DNA of 64,000 nucleotides, taken from contig JADEXK010000009.1 of NCBI GenBank assembly GCA_015207155.1, positions 1 through 64,000 of the forward strand, in the 5' to 3' direction. The position numbers were made by a program, and so were the translations under genes. Below, piece by piece: positions 26,923 to 35,975 of this stretch. Origin of the DNA: Nostocales cyanobacterium LEGE 11386 (GTDB taxonomy: Bacteria; Cyanobacteriota; Cyanobacteriia; Cyanobacteriales; Nostocaceae). The first letter of the stretch is position 1; each line of letters begins with the position of its first letter. The notes under the pieces were generated by a model. That model was not told the DNA's origin and made no database searches. It saw only the letters and a list, made by a program, of their open reading frames with translations.

Positions 26923-27384
26923 TTAACTATTGGAGAAGAAAACTGGAGTATCGAGAATCTTCAACTGAATCAGTATGACAATTACTAGGGTATAAACAGT
27001 TGAAGAAATTAGACAACTGAATAACTCTTTTTTGAGATTACGCTCTTTGGGTTCTTTCTGAAAAATATCCATAGAACCGAATTGCATTAAAAGAATTCCC
27101 AAAACATTAGAGAGCCAGTACCCGATAATCGTACAAGGTATTAGTAATGTGGGTAAAAATAAACTACATATATACCCAAAAAAGTAAGCAATTGGCAGAT
27201 TGAAAAACAGGTCATTCCACCAAGATAGTGGAGACAACATATATCCCAATGTTAAAAATAATCCGCCTCTAAGTTTTTTGAAAATGTCTTTTTTTATCTT
27301 TTTAGGAGCAATTTGTAGCAACTGCTCCTGAGTTTTATCTTCTACTACCCTAGAATCTTGATTAACATTTTGGACACTTTCCAT
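26923..27384 (-). CDS. Hypothetical membrane protein
   Basis: About 153 residues from the ATG at 27384 (a GTG nine bases upstream is also in frame). The N-terminal ~45 residues are soluble and Lys-rich (QLLQIAPKKIKKDIFKKL), followed by about three to four hydrophobic helices (GLFLTLGYMLSPLSWWNDL, NLPIAYFFGYICSLFLPTLLIP.., LFSCLISSTVYTLVIVILIQ). AT-rich codon use. No family recognised. Stands alone between the S8 peptidase and a 770-bp repeat-bearing spacer. Confidence 0.6.
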   Translation of the reverse strand: MESVQNVNQDSRVVEDKTQEQLLQIAPKKIKKDIFKKLRGGLFLTLGYMLSPLSWWNDLFFNLPIAYFFGYICSLFLPTLLIPCTIIGYWLSNVLGILLMQFGSMDIFQKEPKERNLKKELFSCLISSTVYTLVIVILIQLKILDTPVFFSNS

Positions 27385-27902
27385 AAAACCCACTATTTTT
27401 ATGTACTTAGTGTACTTTAATTCAGAAATGAAGAAAAATCTAGTATGGTAATTAATATTACTTGTAATCCTATGTAATATATTTTACAAAAATGTACAAA
27501 TTTATACACTAAACAAAACTTGTTTGCCAATGTTCACTGTGAATCATTTTTAACTAAGGTCAGTTGACAAACTGTCACGAATAAATTGTTCAATTTTATT
27601 CCAGAAGAGCTACTATTGAAATAGTGCAAGGAGTGTTACCAATTCACCAAATGATTGTTACAAGTTACTCTGGCAATGCGTCTCGTTAAAGCAGTATTGC
27701 TGATTTCAAGTGTTGCATCAAACTAATGAATTGGTATAAATCCATACAAAAAAGTGCTTGAGTAGGCAAAAATCTCAAGTGCTTTTTTGTGTATATAAAA
27801 CTAAGAAAATTTAGGCATTGCTGAGAAATTTATGGTTTTAACCAGTATTTTGACGCAAGGTAAAAGATACCAGCATGAAAAGTGCTGAGTAAAAAAACCG
27901 CC

Positions 27903-28002
27903 CACACTTCGACAAGGCTCAGTGACCACACTTCGACCCTTCGGCAGGCTTAGGGCATCGCAAGAGTTCGGCGAAGGCTCACTCGAGCCGCTCAGTGACC
28001 AC
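27903..28002. repeat. CTTCGAC-GGCTCAGTGACCACA dispersed repeat cluster
   Basis: The 27385-28159 spacer has no gene. It holds repeated CACACTTCGAC..GGCTCAGTGACCACA blocks (27903-27930, partial 27929-27955, and 27978-28002) interleaved with short palindromes such as GGCTCACTCGAGCC. Typical degenerate dispersed repeats of Nostocales genomes. The open frame spanning them on the minus strand is an artefact of the repeats. Confidence 0.6.
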
Positions 28003-28159
28003 AAGAGGCGGGGCTTGTAACAAGTGCGAAAGTCCTGAGTATTATTCTTCTGACTCAGCACTATAATGCAGCAGGATACTAAACAGATGCTCAAAGAGGA
28101 GGAGGTCAAATATAATTCAAACGTCAGTTAATGAGTATATTAAAACCAACTTAAAAAGC

Positions 28160-28795
28160 ATGGGTGGTAAATTAATTGTATTTGAAGGGGTAGAAGGCTG
28201 CGGCAAAACTAGCCAAATGCAGCTTTGTTGTCAATGGTTGCAAAGTCTAGGTATCTCTGTGGTTGTCACTCGTGAACCAGGGGGAACAGAACTAGGATTG
28301 CATCTGCGCCACCTGTTACTAGAAAAAGTAGAGAATAAACCAATTGCTGAGGTAACAGAATTATTATTGTATGCTGCTGACCGATCGCAACATGTGGAAC
28401 AAGAATTGAAACCAAATTTAGCACAGGGAAAATATATATTGTGCGATCGCTACACCGACTCTACTACTGCCTACCAAGGTTATGGTCGGGGTTTGAACAT
28501 GAGTTTAATTAATCAACTTAATTATATTGCTACCGGGGGATTAGAAAGCGACTTAACTATCTGGTTAGATGTGGATGTAGAAGTGGGACTAGCCCGTAAA
28601 AAAGGTGACGAAGCCGGATTAGACCGTATTGAGCAAGAGGCAATCGCTTTTCATCGGCGTGTTCAACAAGGATATGCACAGTTAGCCGCATCCTATCCAT
28701 CCCGAATTGTGCGGGTAGATGGTAGTTTAAGTCAAGAGTCTGTGCAACAGGTGATTCAGGGAATTTTGTGCGATCGCCTGTCATCTTGGCGCTAA
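28160..28795 (+). CDS. tmk: Thymidylate kinase
   Basis: 211 residues, converts dTMP to dTDP. P-loop G10-VEGCGKT17, the DR(Y/H) motif CDRYTDSTTAYQGYGRGL binding dTMP, the LID region around ARKKGDEAGLDRIE, and TREPGGTELG are all present. Length is standard. HIP1 octamers lie within the gene. Preceded by a repeat-rich spacer; the downstream gene is convergent. Confidence 0.96.
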   Translation: MGGKLIVFEGVEGCGKTSQMQLCCQWLQSLGISVVVTREPGGTELGLHLRHLLLEKVENKPIAEVTELLLYAADRSQHVEQELKPNLAQGKYILCDRYTDSTTAYQGYGRGLNMSLINQLNYIATGGLESDLTIWLDVDVEVGLARKKGDEAGLDRIEQEAIAFHRRVQQGYAQLAASYPSRIVRVDGSLSQESVQQVIQGILCDRLSSWR

Positions 28796-28866
28796 CAAGT
28801 AGCCCTGATGAACTGCATACACCAGAACACATGAAAAATAGGCTGGGATTGGGGATTAGTAGTTTT

Positions 28867-28900
28867 ACTCAGGACTCAGCACTCAGCACTCAGCACTCAG
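28867..28900. repeat. ACTCAGC heptamer tandem (STRR)
   Basis: About five ACTCAGC-type heptamers. They overlap the 3' end of the AraC-type gene and supply its last codons and stop. The same heptamer recurs at 34147-34174. Confidence 0.8.
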
Positions 28901-29968
28901 AAAGCGGTAATTACGTGGAGTTTGTCCTGTCCATCGTTTAAAAGCGCGGTGAAAAGCACTAGGTTCAGAGAACCCCAACACAAAAGCGATATCGTGAATC
29001 GGAGTATGGGGATTTTGCAAATGTTTGAGGGCAAGTTCTTTACGAGTTTCATCTAAAAGTTGTTGGTAGGATGTGCCTTCAGCTTGCAATTCTCGCTGTA
29101 ACTGGCGGACACTAATTGCTAAACTGTGGGCGATCGCTTCTATTGATGGTAGTTCTCCTGTTAATTGTTGAGCGATCGCCTGTACTACTTTTCTGGTGTA
29201 ATTATCTGCTTGGTTGACTGTATGTAGCATTGCTTCTGCATGTTGCTCAAAAACCGTCAGTAAGTTGGCATTAGCCGATAAAATAGACCAATTTAGGCAA
29301 TTAGCAGCGAAAATAATCCGATTAGTCGGCATTGAGAAATGAATACCTGTTTGAAAAATGCGTTCATATTCAGAACAATCAACCGGACGTGGATACTGAA
29401 ACCAGACAGCATGGGGACGCAGAGGCTTTCCTGTCAAAACTGTTGTGGCTGTTAGCAGTGATGCAAAGGTACTTTCAATTGCATATTGGGGTTCTTCTAA
29501 CAAGTAATTTTGCAAGTGATTCACAATGTCGCAGTCGCACAATACCAACCCCTGAGACACGGTGAAATGAATATAAGCTCCCTGGCTAAATAAGTGCGTA
29601 TATCGAGAAAGTTTTTTTAGCACTTCCTCAAATGTTGAGCAATTAACTAATACATAGCCAACGATACCAAATGTTGCCAAATTAAAGGCTTTACCTAAGT
29701 GTAAACCCAGATGCTTATCACCTGTACGCTTGACTGCCTCCCGCCACACAGCACTATGTAGGGTTCCTGTAATGCGTTGATCAGGCAGCTTCAACAATTC
29801 AGGATCGATACCCACGGTTGCACACAGGCTATCAGCATCGACACCATATTTGACGGCTGCATACTGCACAATACTACGCGTGATGTAAACCGAAAAAGTA
29901 GCTTCTTTCATGAATTTGCTCAATGCGAGAATGGCGCGAGGAGTCAACTTTTTGGCAGCAAGTGTCAA
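28883..29968 (-). CDS. AraC family transcriptional regulator (OruR-like)
   Basis: 361 residues; a start at the internal ATG 29911 (MKEATFSVYITRSIVQ) would better fit family length. The N-terminal ~190 residues match the Arabinose_bd-type domain of OruR/ArgR-like regulators; residues ~255-350 carry the two AraC helix-turn-helices (LAISVRQLQRELQAEGTSYQ and IAFVLGFSEPSAFHRAFKRWTG). It is divergent from the cupin-DUF4386 pair with a short shared control region, so it probably regulates them. The C-terminal residues LSAEC and the stop are encoded by the ACTCAGC heptamer repeat. Confidence 0.92.
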   Translation of the reverse strand: MTLAAKKLTPRAILALSKFMKEATFSVYITRSIVQYAAVKYGVDADSLCATVGIDPELLKLPDQRITGTLHSAVWREAVKRTGDKHLGLHLGKAFNLATFGIVGYVLVNCSTFEEVLKKLSRYTHLFSQGAYIHFTVSQGLVLCDCDIVNHLQNYLLEEPQYAIESTFASLLTATTVLTGKPLRPHAVWFQYPRPVDCSEYERIFQTGIHFSMPTNRIIFAANCLNWSILSANANLLTVFEQHAEAMLHTVNQADNYTRKVVQAIAQQLTGELPSIEAIAHSLAISVRQLQRELQAEGTSYQQLLDETRKELALKHLQNPHTPIHDIAFVLGFSEPSAFHRAFKRWTGQTPRNYRFLSAEC

Positions 29969-30036
29969 TTCACAACCTGGCAGAAATTTTATTGTGGAAA
30001 CGTAGTTAAATTGTAGCCGCCAGGATATTTTTGCTA

Positions 30037-30639
30037 ATGAACTCTATCAATCAACAAACTCGCTCAAAAATCAATACTACCGGGCAACCAGAACAGATCA
30101 TAAATCCTGTAACTGGCGATCGCATGACTATTTTTAGAGGTGGATCTGACACGAAGATCCGTTTTGATTTGCCCCCTGGAGCTAAAGGTAGTCCCCTACA
30201 TTATCACACCACCATGAGTGAGACATTTACTGTACTTCAGGGCTGTCTCGAAATGGAAGTTGGTCATAAGGGTAACCGACGCATCTTAAGAGCAGGAGAG
30301 AGTCTGCATATTCCTACTGGGATGCCCCACAGTTTCTGCAATTCCTCTGATAGTTGGGTTACCTTTACTAGCGAAAACCTACCAGCCGGTGAATTTGAAA
30401 AATTTATTAGAGGAATGTATGGTTTGGCGATTGATGGCCAAGTTAACCAGGAAGGTATGCCCACCAATTTATTGTATTTTGCGCTTTTGCTGAAGAAAGC
30501 AGACACAATTATTGTCGGGTTGCCACTCATAGTGCAAAAGTTACTAATTGGCACTTTGGTTCAGATAGCTCATTTGTTGAGGGTAGAGCGATCGCTGATT
30601 AAATACTGGGATCTCAGCAATCAAGGAGGTGAGCAATGA
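30037..30639 (+). CDS. Cupin-domain protein with hydrophobic tail
   Basis: 200 residues from the ATG at 30037 (the TTG at 30031 is less likely). The N-terminal ~120 residues form a cupin: GSPLHYHTTMSETFTVLQG (metal ligands His, His, Glu) and LHIPTGMPHSFCN (second motif His). Residues ~145-190 are hydrophobic or amphipathic (LLYFALLLKKADTIIVGLPLIVQKLLIGTL) and may associate with the membrane. It may be an enzyme or a small-molecule sensor. It overlaps the next gene by ATGA, so the two are co-translated. Confidence 0.82.
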   Translation: MNSINQQTRSKINTTGQPEQIINPVTGDRMTIFRGGSDTKIRFDLPPGAKGSPLHYHTTMSETFTVLQGCLEMEVGHKGNRRILRAGESLHIPTGMPHSFCNSSDSWVTFTSENLPAGEFEKFIRGMYGLAIDGQVNQEGMPTNLLYFALLLKKADTIIVGLPLIVQKLLIGTLVQIAHLLRVERSLIKYWDLSNQGGEQ

Positions 30640-31379
30640 ACCGCTTACAACTAGTCAGAACCACGGGTATTTTATTCATTCTGTTAGTCGTTCTGCTGAA
30701 TATCCCCTACACACTGCTGATGCAAAACTTTGAATATGACGCTATCCTGCGCCAGCCTGTTGATTATGTGCTGACTAAATTTCAAGCGGGTGGGACGAGT
30801 CTAATTTTAACTTGGTTTGTTTTTGGATTAGCGGCCTTGTTATTTATCCCCGCCAGTACGCTGCTGCACAAAGTCATGGCTAGTGAAGATCATCCTTATT
30901 TGACTACAGCCACATTCATGGGAGTACTTTCCGGGATACTCCAATCTGTAGGATTAATGCGCTGGGTATTTGTCATTCCCGTTTTAGCAAATCTGTATAC
31001 CAATTCAACTACCAGTACAGCAACACGCGAAGCCGTGAGTGTTGTCTATCAAGCAGTGCATCAGTATGGCGGTGTGGTGATTGGGGAACATTTGGGACAG
31101 TCATTACTGGTTTTTTGGACATTGGGGATAGGAATAGCAATGAAGCGATCGCCCCTGTTTAAATCCTGGGTTGGCTGGTGGGGGTTGATGACTGTACCGC
31201 TACTACTTTTAGGACAAAGTGAGCTATTAGCAACAGTAATTCCCAATATACCTGTGTTAGCAATTACACCTGTAGGATTCATCTTATGGGAAATCTGGTT
31301 ACTCATAATTGGTATATCTTTGCTGCGAGTGCCCCAGCGCCGTTTAATCGCCAAGAGGGAAACAGCACAAGAGAAGTAA
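30636..31379 (+). CDS. DUF4386 family membrane protein
   Basis: 247 residues with about six to seven membrane helices. The pattern (N-terminal TTGILFILLVVLLNIPYT, central GVLSGILQSVGLMRWVFVIP, then IGEHLGQSLLVFWTLGIGIAM) matches DUF4386 as I know it. Strong AAGGAGGTGAGCA ribosome site and a 4-bp ATGA overlap with the cupin gene, so a bicistronic unit divergent from the AraC gene. Function unknown; likely a plasma-membrane protein controlled by the AraC regulator. Confidence 0.82.
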   Translation: MNRLQLVRTTGILFILLVVLLNIPYTLLMQNFEYDAILRQPVDYVLTKFQAGGTSLILTWFVFGLAALLFIPASTLLHKVMASEDHPYLTTATFMGVLSGILQSVGLMRWVFVIPVLANLYTNSTTSTATREAVSVVYQAVHQYGGVVIGEHLGQSLLVFWTLGIGIAMKRSPLFKSWVGWWGLMTVPLLLLGQSELLATVIPNIPVLAITPVGFILWEIWLLIIGISLLRVPQRRLIAKRETAQEK

Positions 31380-31669
31380 ACTACTTACTGCTAAGTCGAA
31401 GTAACGAAATGGAACAAACTTGGTGTCTCTGTGCCTTGGTGGTAAAAAATCTTGAACCACTAAGACACAAAGAGTTTTTGTCTGTTCTAGTGTACAGGGG
31501 ATAAAGTCTGAAAACATTACGACACAACGAACTACACTCTGTTAAAATGCAGAGCTGCGGCATTCGTTTTCAGTCTTGGCGTTTACTGCCCAGAAAGCCC
31601 TTCAAACCATTCATCCGCCTCAAACTGATGCCGCCACTGGCGACAGGCCGATGTTAATTCTGGAGTTTT

Positions 31670-32998
31670 ATGTCTTTTTCTACTCTTGGCTTGTCCAATG
31701 AAATTATCCGCGCCGTCACCGAGCGAGGGTACACCAAACCCACACCAATCCAAATGCAGGCGATTCCTGCCGTCTTGTCGGGTGGTGATTTGCTAGCTGG
31801 TGCCCAAACGGGGACGGGAAAGACTGCCAGTTTCACCCTGCCGCTCCTGCATCGGTTGTCGTCCGACAAGAACATTAAAAGCACATCTAATGGATGTTCG
31901 CCGATCCGGGCGCTAATTCTCACCCCGACTCGTGAACTCGCCGCACAGGTGGAGTTAAGCGTGCGTGAGTATGGCAAGTACCTGAAACTAAAGTCAATGG
32001 TAATGTTTGGCGGAGTCAGCATTAGTCAGCAAAAGCAGCGTTTGCAGAGCCGCGTGGATATTCTGGTTACTACCCCAGGAAGACTCCTAGACCACGTGCA
32101 GCAGGGGACAGTGAACCTGTCACATATTGAGGTTTTGGTGCTAGATGAAGCAGACCGGATGCTAGATATGGGCTTTATACGTGATATCCGCCGCATTCTC
32201 TCGCTTCTGCCCAAACAGCGACAAAACTTGCTATTCTTCGCCACCTTCTCCGAAAAAATCAAGGCACTTGCCGCCGGGTTACTCCATCACCCGACACAAA
32301 TTGAGGTGGCACGCCGCAACGTTACCGCCGATACAGTGGTACAGAAAGTCTATAAAATAGACCGTGACAGGAAGCGCCAATTACTTACTCACCTGATTCG
32401 GCAAGATAATTGGCAGCAAGTCCTAGTGTTCACTCGCACTAAGTATGGTGCTGACCGTCTGGTGAAGCAGTTGACCCAGGATCGTATTCAAGCACTGGCT
32501 ATCCACGGTAATAAGAGCCAGTCGGCACGTACTCATGCTCTGGCGAAGTTCAAAAACGGCAGTTTACAGGTACTAGTGGCAACCGACATTGCAGCGCGAG
32601 GTCTTGACATCAGCGAACTACCCCATGTAGTCAACTTTGATCTGCCCAATGTACCCGCCGATTATGTTCATCGCATTGGTCGTACTGGTCGCGCTGGCGC
32701 ATCAGGTGCAGCTATTTCGCTCGTGTGCGTCGATGAATACCAGCTATTGGCAGATATTGAAAAACTGATTAAACAGCGCTTGCCATTTGAAGTGGTTGCT
32801 GGCCTTGGCGCCAATGTCCAAACCCAGCCAGAAGCAATTCCTGATGGACGCAAACACAGACCCAAACCTAAAGGTAGCAAGCGTCCAGCTCGTTCTACTG
32901 CTAAACCTTTACCACAGACATCAGTTAAACCATCAGCACCACGAACCGTGACAGGTGGCAAAAAGTCTAGTGGTAGTTCGTCCTCATCACGCCGTTGA
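31670..32998 (+). CDS. rhlE: DEAD-box RNA helicase, RhlE type
   Basis: 442 residues. Q motif TPIQMQ, motif I AQTGTGKT (45-52), Ia PTRELA, TPGRLLD, motif II DEAD (159-162), motif [13 protein letters not shown], motif [12 protein letters not shown], and a basic Ser/Lys/Arg-rich tail after ~380. The core closely resembles enterobacterial RhlE over long stretches (e.g. [38 protein letters not shown]). Motif III, normally SAT, reads F190-A-T. It probably remodels rRNA/mRNA in the cytosol, possibly in cold. Independent unit with a ~165-bp leader. Confidence 0.93.
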   Translation: MSFSTLGLSNEIIRAVTERGYTKPTPIQMQAIPAVLSGGDLLAGAQTGTGKTASFTLPLLHRLSSDKNIKSTSNGCSPIRALILTPTRELAAQVELSVREYGKYLKLKSMVMFGGVSISQQKQRLQSRVDILVTTPGRLLDHVQQGTVNLSHIEVLVLDEADRMLDMGFIRDIRRILSLLPKQRQNLLFFATFSEKIKALAAGLLHHPTQIEVARRNVTADTVVQKVYKIDRDRKRQLLTHLIRQDNWQQVLVFTRTKYGADRLVKQLTQDRIQALAIHGNKSQSARTHALAKFKNGSLQVLVATDIAARGLDISELPHVVNFDLPNVPADYVHRIGRTGRAGASGAAISLVCVDEYQLLADIEKLIKQRLPFEVVAGLGANVQTQPEAIPDGRKHRPKPKGSKRPARSTAKPLPQTSVKPSAPRTVTGGKKSSGSSSSSRR

Positions 32999-33203
32999 GC
33001 TAAACGCGATGGGCTTCGCCCTGTCATTAATGCTATCAATACCAACCACAATAAGTGATTTGGAATCTCCTTACCAACGCGATTAAGGCTGACTTACTTT
33101 GGGATTTTTGAATTAGAAGTTTTCTCCCACTCCCCACTCCCCATTCCCTCTTATGATGAAAATGATAAGAAACAATGAAGTCGCCAGATTTTCACGGCAA
33201 AAA

Positions 33204-34064
33204 ATGGGTAGCATTTGGGAAATTGATTTTTACTCTCGTCCAATTTTGGACGCAAATCAGAAAAAAGTTTGGGAAGTCTTAGTCTGCGAGAGTCCTCTAG
33301 ATATCGGCACAAAAGCTGATTCCTTGTTTCGCTATGCTCAATATTGCTCTAGTACTCAAGTAAATTCCGGTTGGTTGCGGACGGCGTTGCAGGAAGCAAT
33401 TACCAAAGCTGGCGAAGCACCAATCAAAATCCGCTTTTTCCGTCGCCAAATGAACAACATGATTACTAAAGCTTGCCAGGATGTGGGTATCCCTGCCCAA
33501 CTTAGCCGCCGCACTTTAGTTCTCAACCAATGGCTAAAACAGCGAATGGAGGAAGTTTATCCTCAAGAACCAGGATATCAAGAAGGAACTAATCCTTCGG
33601 TGCGCTTGGAAAGCCCCTTACCCCAACGTTTACCAGATGCTTTAGAAGGCAAGCAGTGGGCTTTTGTCAGCTTACAAGCTGCTGATTTTGCCGAAATGCC
33701 AGAATGGGAAATTGGCTTTGGTGAAGCTTTCCCTCTAGAATTAGCCCAGTTGTCTCCCGAAACCCGCATTCCTGGGGTTTTGATTTTCTCACCGAGAGCT
33801 TTACCCATAGCAGGCTGGATGTCTGGTTTGGAGTTGGCTTTCTTGAGGTTTGATACCAAACAAGGTGGGAGATTGATTTTAGAAACCGGTGCTACTGAAA
33901 GTTGGATTTTGGCCAATATCAAAAATCCCCAAACTCTAGCAGAAGCCACAGGTTTTGAAGAAGCCAAGCAAAAAGCTAATGGTGTGCATTTTATTGGTGT
34001 ACAGTCTGAACCCCAAGCAGAATCCTTTGCTGGTTTTTGGCTCCTGCAAGAGGTGAATCTTTAG
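33204..34064 (+). CDS. Tab2/Atab2-like RNA-binding protein
   Basis: 286 residues from the ATG at 33204 (MGSIWEIDFYSRPI), the conserved beginning of this family; the upstream in-frame ATG at 33153 adds 17 unconserved residues. Tab2/ATAB2 (DUF1092) proteins bind AU-rich RNA and in chloroplasts support translation of photosystem I psaB mRNA. Family landmarks: WEIDFYSRPI, KIRFFRRQMNNMI, SRRTLVLNQWL and a C-terminal SWILANI.. WLLQEVNL. Cytosolic, monocistronic. Its role in cyanobacteria is inferred from the plant and algal proteins. Confidence 0.9.
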   Translation: MGSIWEIDFYSRPILDANQKKVWEVLVCESPLDIGTKADSLFRYAQYCSSTQVNSGWLRTALQEAITKAGEAPIKIRFFRRQMNNMITKACQDVGIPAQLSRRTLVLNQWLKQRMEEVYPQEPGYQEGTNPSVRLESPLPQRLPDALEGKQWAFVSLQAADFAEMPEWEIGFGEAFPLELAQLSPETRIPGVLIFSPRALPIAGWMSGLELAFLRFDTKQGGRLILETGATESWILANIKNPQTLAEATGFEEAKQKANGVHFIGVQSEPQAESFAGFWLLQEVNL

Positions 34065-34066
34065 TA

Positions 34067-34174
34067 GAGGTGACAGGTGACAGGTGACAGGTGATAGGTG
34101 ACAAGGGGACAGGGGGACAAGGGGACAAGGAGATTAGTATTACAAGACTCAGCACTCAGCACTCAGCACTCAGC
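34067..34174. repeat. Tandem AGGTGAC, GGGGACA and ACTCAGC heptamers
   Basis: Three successive short tandem repeats: AGGTGAC (about five, 34067-34101), GGGGACA/GGGGGACA (34105-34128) and ACTCAGC (four, 34147-34174). STRR-type sequences characteristic of heterocystous cyanobacteria. No gene in 34065-34389. Confidence 0.8.
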
Positions 34175-34212
34175 ACTTAGAAAGCCACATACTGATACAG
34201 ACTGATACACAT

Positions 34213-34353
34213 TGATGATTTTGGGAAAATTCTCTGCTTGCATGAGACGCGGATAGATACCAATGATTTGGGATAATTATCTGCGTCCATCTGCGTTTTT
34301 AAATGACGTGGATGGACAGCAATGATTTGGGATAATTATCTGCGTTCATTTGC
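34213..34353. repeat. Imperfect ~60-bp direct repeats
   Basis: The block CAATGATTTGGGATAATTATC followed by TGCGT-CAT-TGC occurs at 34261-34296 and 34320-34353, with a diverged first copy at 34213-34234. Between them ACGTGGATGGACAG-type spacers. They lie just upstream of the TldE-like gene. Confidence 0.65.
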
Positions 34354-34389
34354 AGTTCAAAATCCAAAATCCACAATTCACCGAGGGTC

Positions 34390-35703
34390 ATGGGTTCTGA
34401 AAATTTGTCACAAGATGTACTAGCAGAACAGCTGCTAGAACTAGCCATCAAATCGGGAGCAGAAGCTGCTGAAGTGTATCAGTCGCGATCGCTGTCTCGT
34501 CCGGTGTTTTTTGAGGCTAATAGACTCAAGCAGTTAGAAACCAGCCAATCTGAAGGCACAGCATTGCGGCTGTGGCTAAATGGGCGTCCAGGACTCACCG
34601 TAGCTTACGGTTCTGTCCAAGCACAAGCGATGGTGGAACGAGCTTTGGCTTTGAGTCAACTTAATCAACCAGAACCAGTGGAATTAGCCCATAAATCTCA
34701 GCCCTTTTATCCAGATATCGGGGAAGCTGTACCTTTAGAAGTGTTGGTAAACTGGGGCAAAGAAGCGATCGCCCTCGTCCGGGAAGCATATCCCGATGTT
34801 CTTTGCAACAGTGACTGGGAATGTGATGTGGAAACTACTAGACTTATTAATAGTCAAGGTTTAGATTGTTACTACACTGACACTACCCTTAGTTGCTATA
34901 TGTCGGCAGAATGGGTACGAGGTGATGATTTTTTGAGTGTTGCTGATGGACAAACTCAACGAGATATTTTGCACCCTGATAAATTAGCCCAGCAAATTTT
35001 ACAACGGTTAGATTGGTCTCAAGAAAACGTCCCATCCCCTAGCGGTCGTGTGCCAGTTTTGTTTACTTCTAAAGCTGCTGATATGCTTTGGGGTACAGCA
35101 CAAGCAGCCTTGAATGGCAAGCGTATTTTAGAGTTTGCCTCACCTTGGGCAGAAAAACTCGGTCACCCAGTCATGTCATCTAGTCTTACTCTCTACCAAG
35201 ATCCACAAGCTGGCCCTTACAGTTGCCCTTTTGATGATGAAGGTACTCCTACGATTCCTTTAGTATTTATCCAAGACGGGATTCTACAACATTTTTATTG
35301 CGATCGCACCACTGGTCGCCAATTAGGCATTAACACCACTGGTAATGGTTTTCGCCCTAGTTTTGGTAGTTATCCCTCCCCCGGTTTATTTAATTTCTTG
35401 ATTCAGCCGGGTTCTGGATCACTACAAGATTTAATTCAACAAATGGACGATGGCTTAATTGTCGATCAGATGCTTGGTGGTGGCAATGGCATTTCTGGTG
35501 ATTTTTCCATCAATATCGATTTGGGTTATCGTGTAAAAAATGGTCATGTAATGGGACGTGTTAAAGATACGATGGTTACAGGTAATGTGTATACAGCTCT
35601 CAAACAATTAGTTGCATTGGGTGGTGATGCTGATTGGAATGGTTCTTGTTACACTCCATCATTGATAGTAGAAGGACTATCCACCACAGGCAGAAGTTAT
35701 TAA
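34390..35703 (+). CDS. TldD/PmbA family protein (TldE-like)
   Basis: 437 residues of the PmbA/TldE group, which with TldD forms a heterodimeric metalloprotease that matures peptides (microcin B17, CcdA) in enterobacteria. Seen: the N-terminal AEQLLELAIKSGAEAAEVYQ, a central GYxLxS-equivalent region, PSFGSYPSPGLFNFLIQPGS, and the C-terminal LVALGGDADWNGSCYTPSLIVEGLS. The HEXXXH zinc motif of TldD is absent, which fits the non-catalytic partner. A TldD partner is not in this window. Confidence 0.9.
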   Translation: MGSENLSQDVLAEQLLELAIKSGAEAAEVYQSRSLSRPVFFEANRLKQLETSQSEGTALRLWLNGRPGLTVAYGSVQAQAMVERALALSQLNQPEPVELAHKSQPFYPDIGEAVPLEVLVNWGKEAIALVREAYPDVLCNSDWECDVETTRLINSQGLDCYYTDTTLSCYMSAEWVRGDDFLSVADGQTQRDILHPDKLAQQILQRLDWSQENVPSPSGRVPVLFTSKAADMLWGTAQAALNGKRILEFASPWAEKLGHPVMSSSLTLYQDPQAGPYSCPFDDEGTPTIPLVFIQDGILQHFYCDRTTGRQLGINTTGNGFRPSFGSYPSPGLFNFLIQPGSGSLQDLIQQMDDGLIVDQMLGGGNGISGDFSINIDLGYRVKNGHVMGRVKDTMVTGNVYTALKQLVALGGDADWNGSCYTPSLIVEGLSTTGRSY

Positions 35704-35975
35704 AAAGCAACTTTTTTAGGATATAAATAGGGCAAGGAATCAAAAATTTTACTTCCTGTCCCATTACTTTTGTCAGTAATTACGTCCTTGTACCGCCGTG
35801 AAGTCAAAAGTCCAAAAGCCCACAGTTCAGCTTTTGATTGATTTCAAATGGTTGTGCTATTTGCACCGTGCTGTAATAGATACCGTAAACCAGGTTCATT
35901 CCTCAGTATCTGTGTACCAAAGATAAATTTTTGTGTTAGTTGCATTTATTTTTATAGTATGAATTTTTAATTTTT

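Noticed and set aside
27801..28109. 102-residue minus-strand frame
   Set aside because: It is made mostly of dispersed GGCTCAGTGACC repeats and has no ribosome site.
31520..31669. Open start-less frame just upstream of rhlE
   Set aside because: No start codon and no similarity I recognise; more likely the 5' leader of rhlE.
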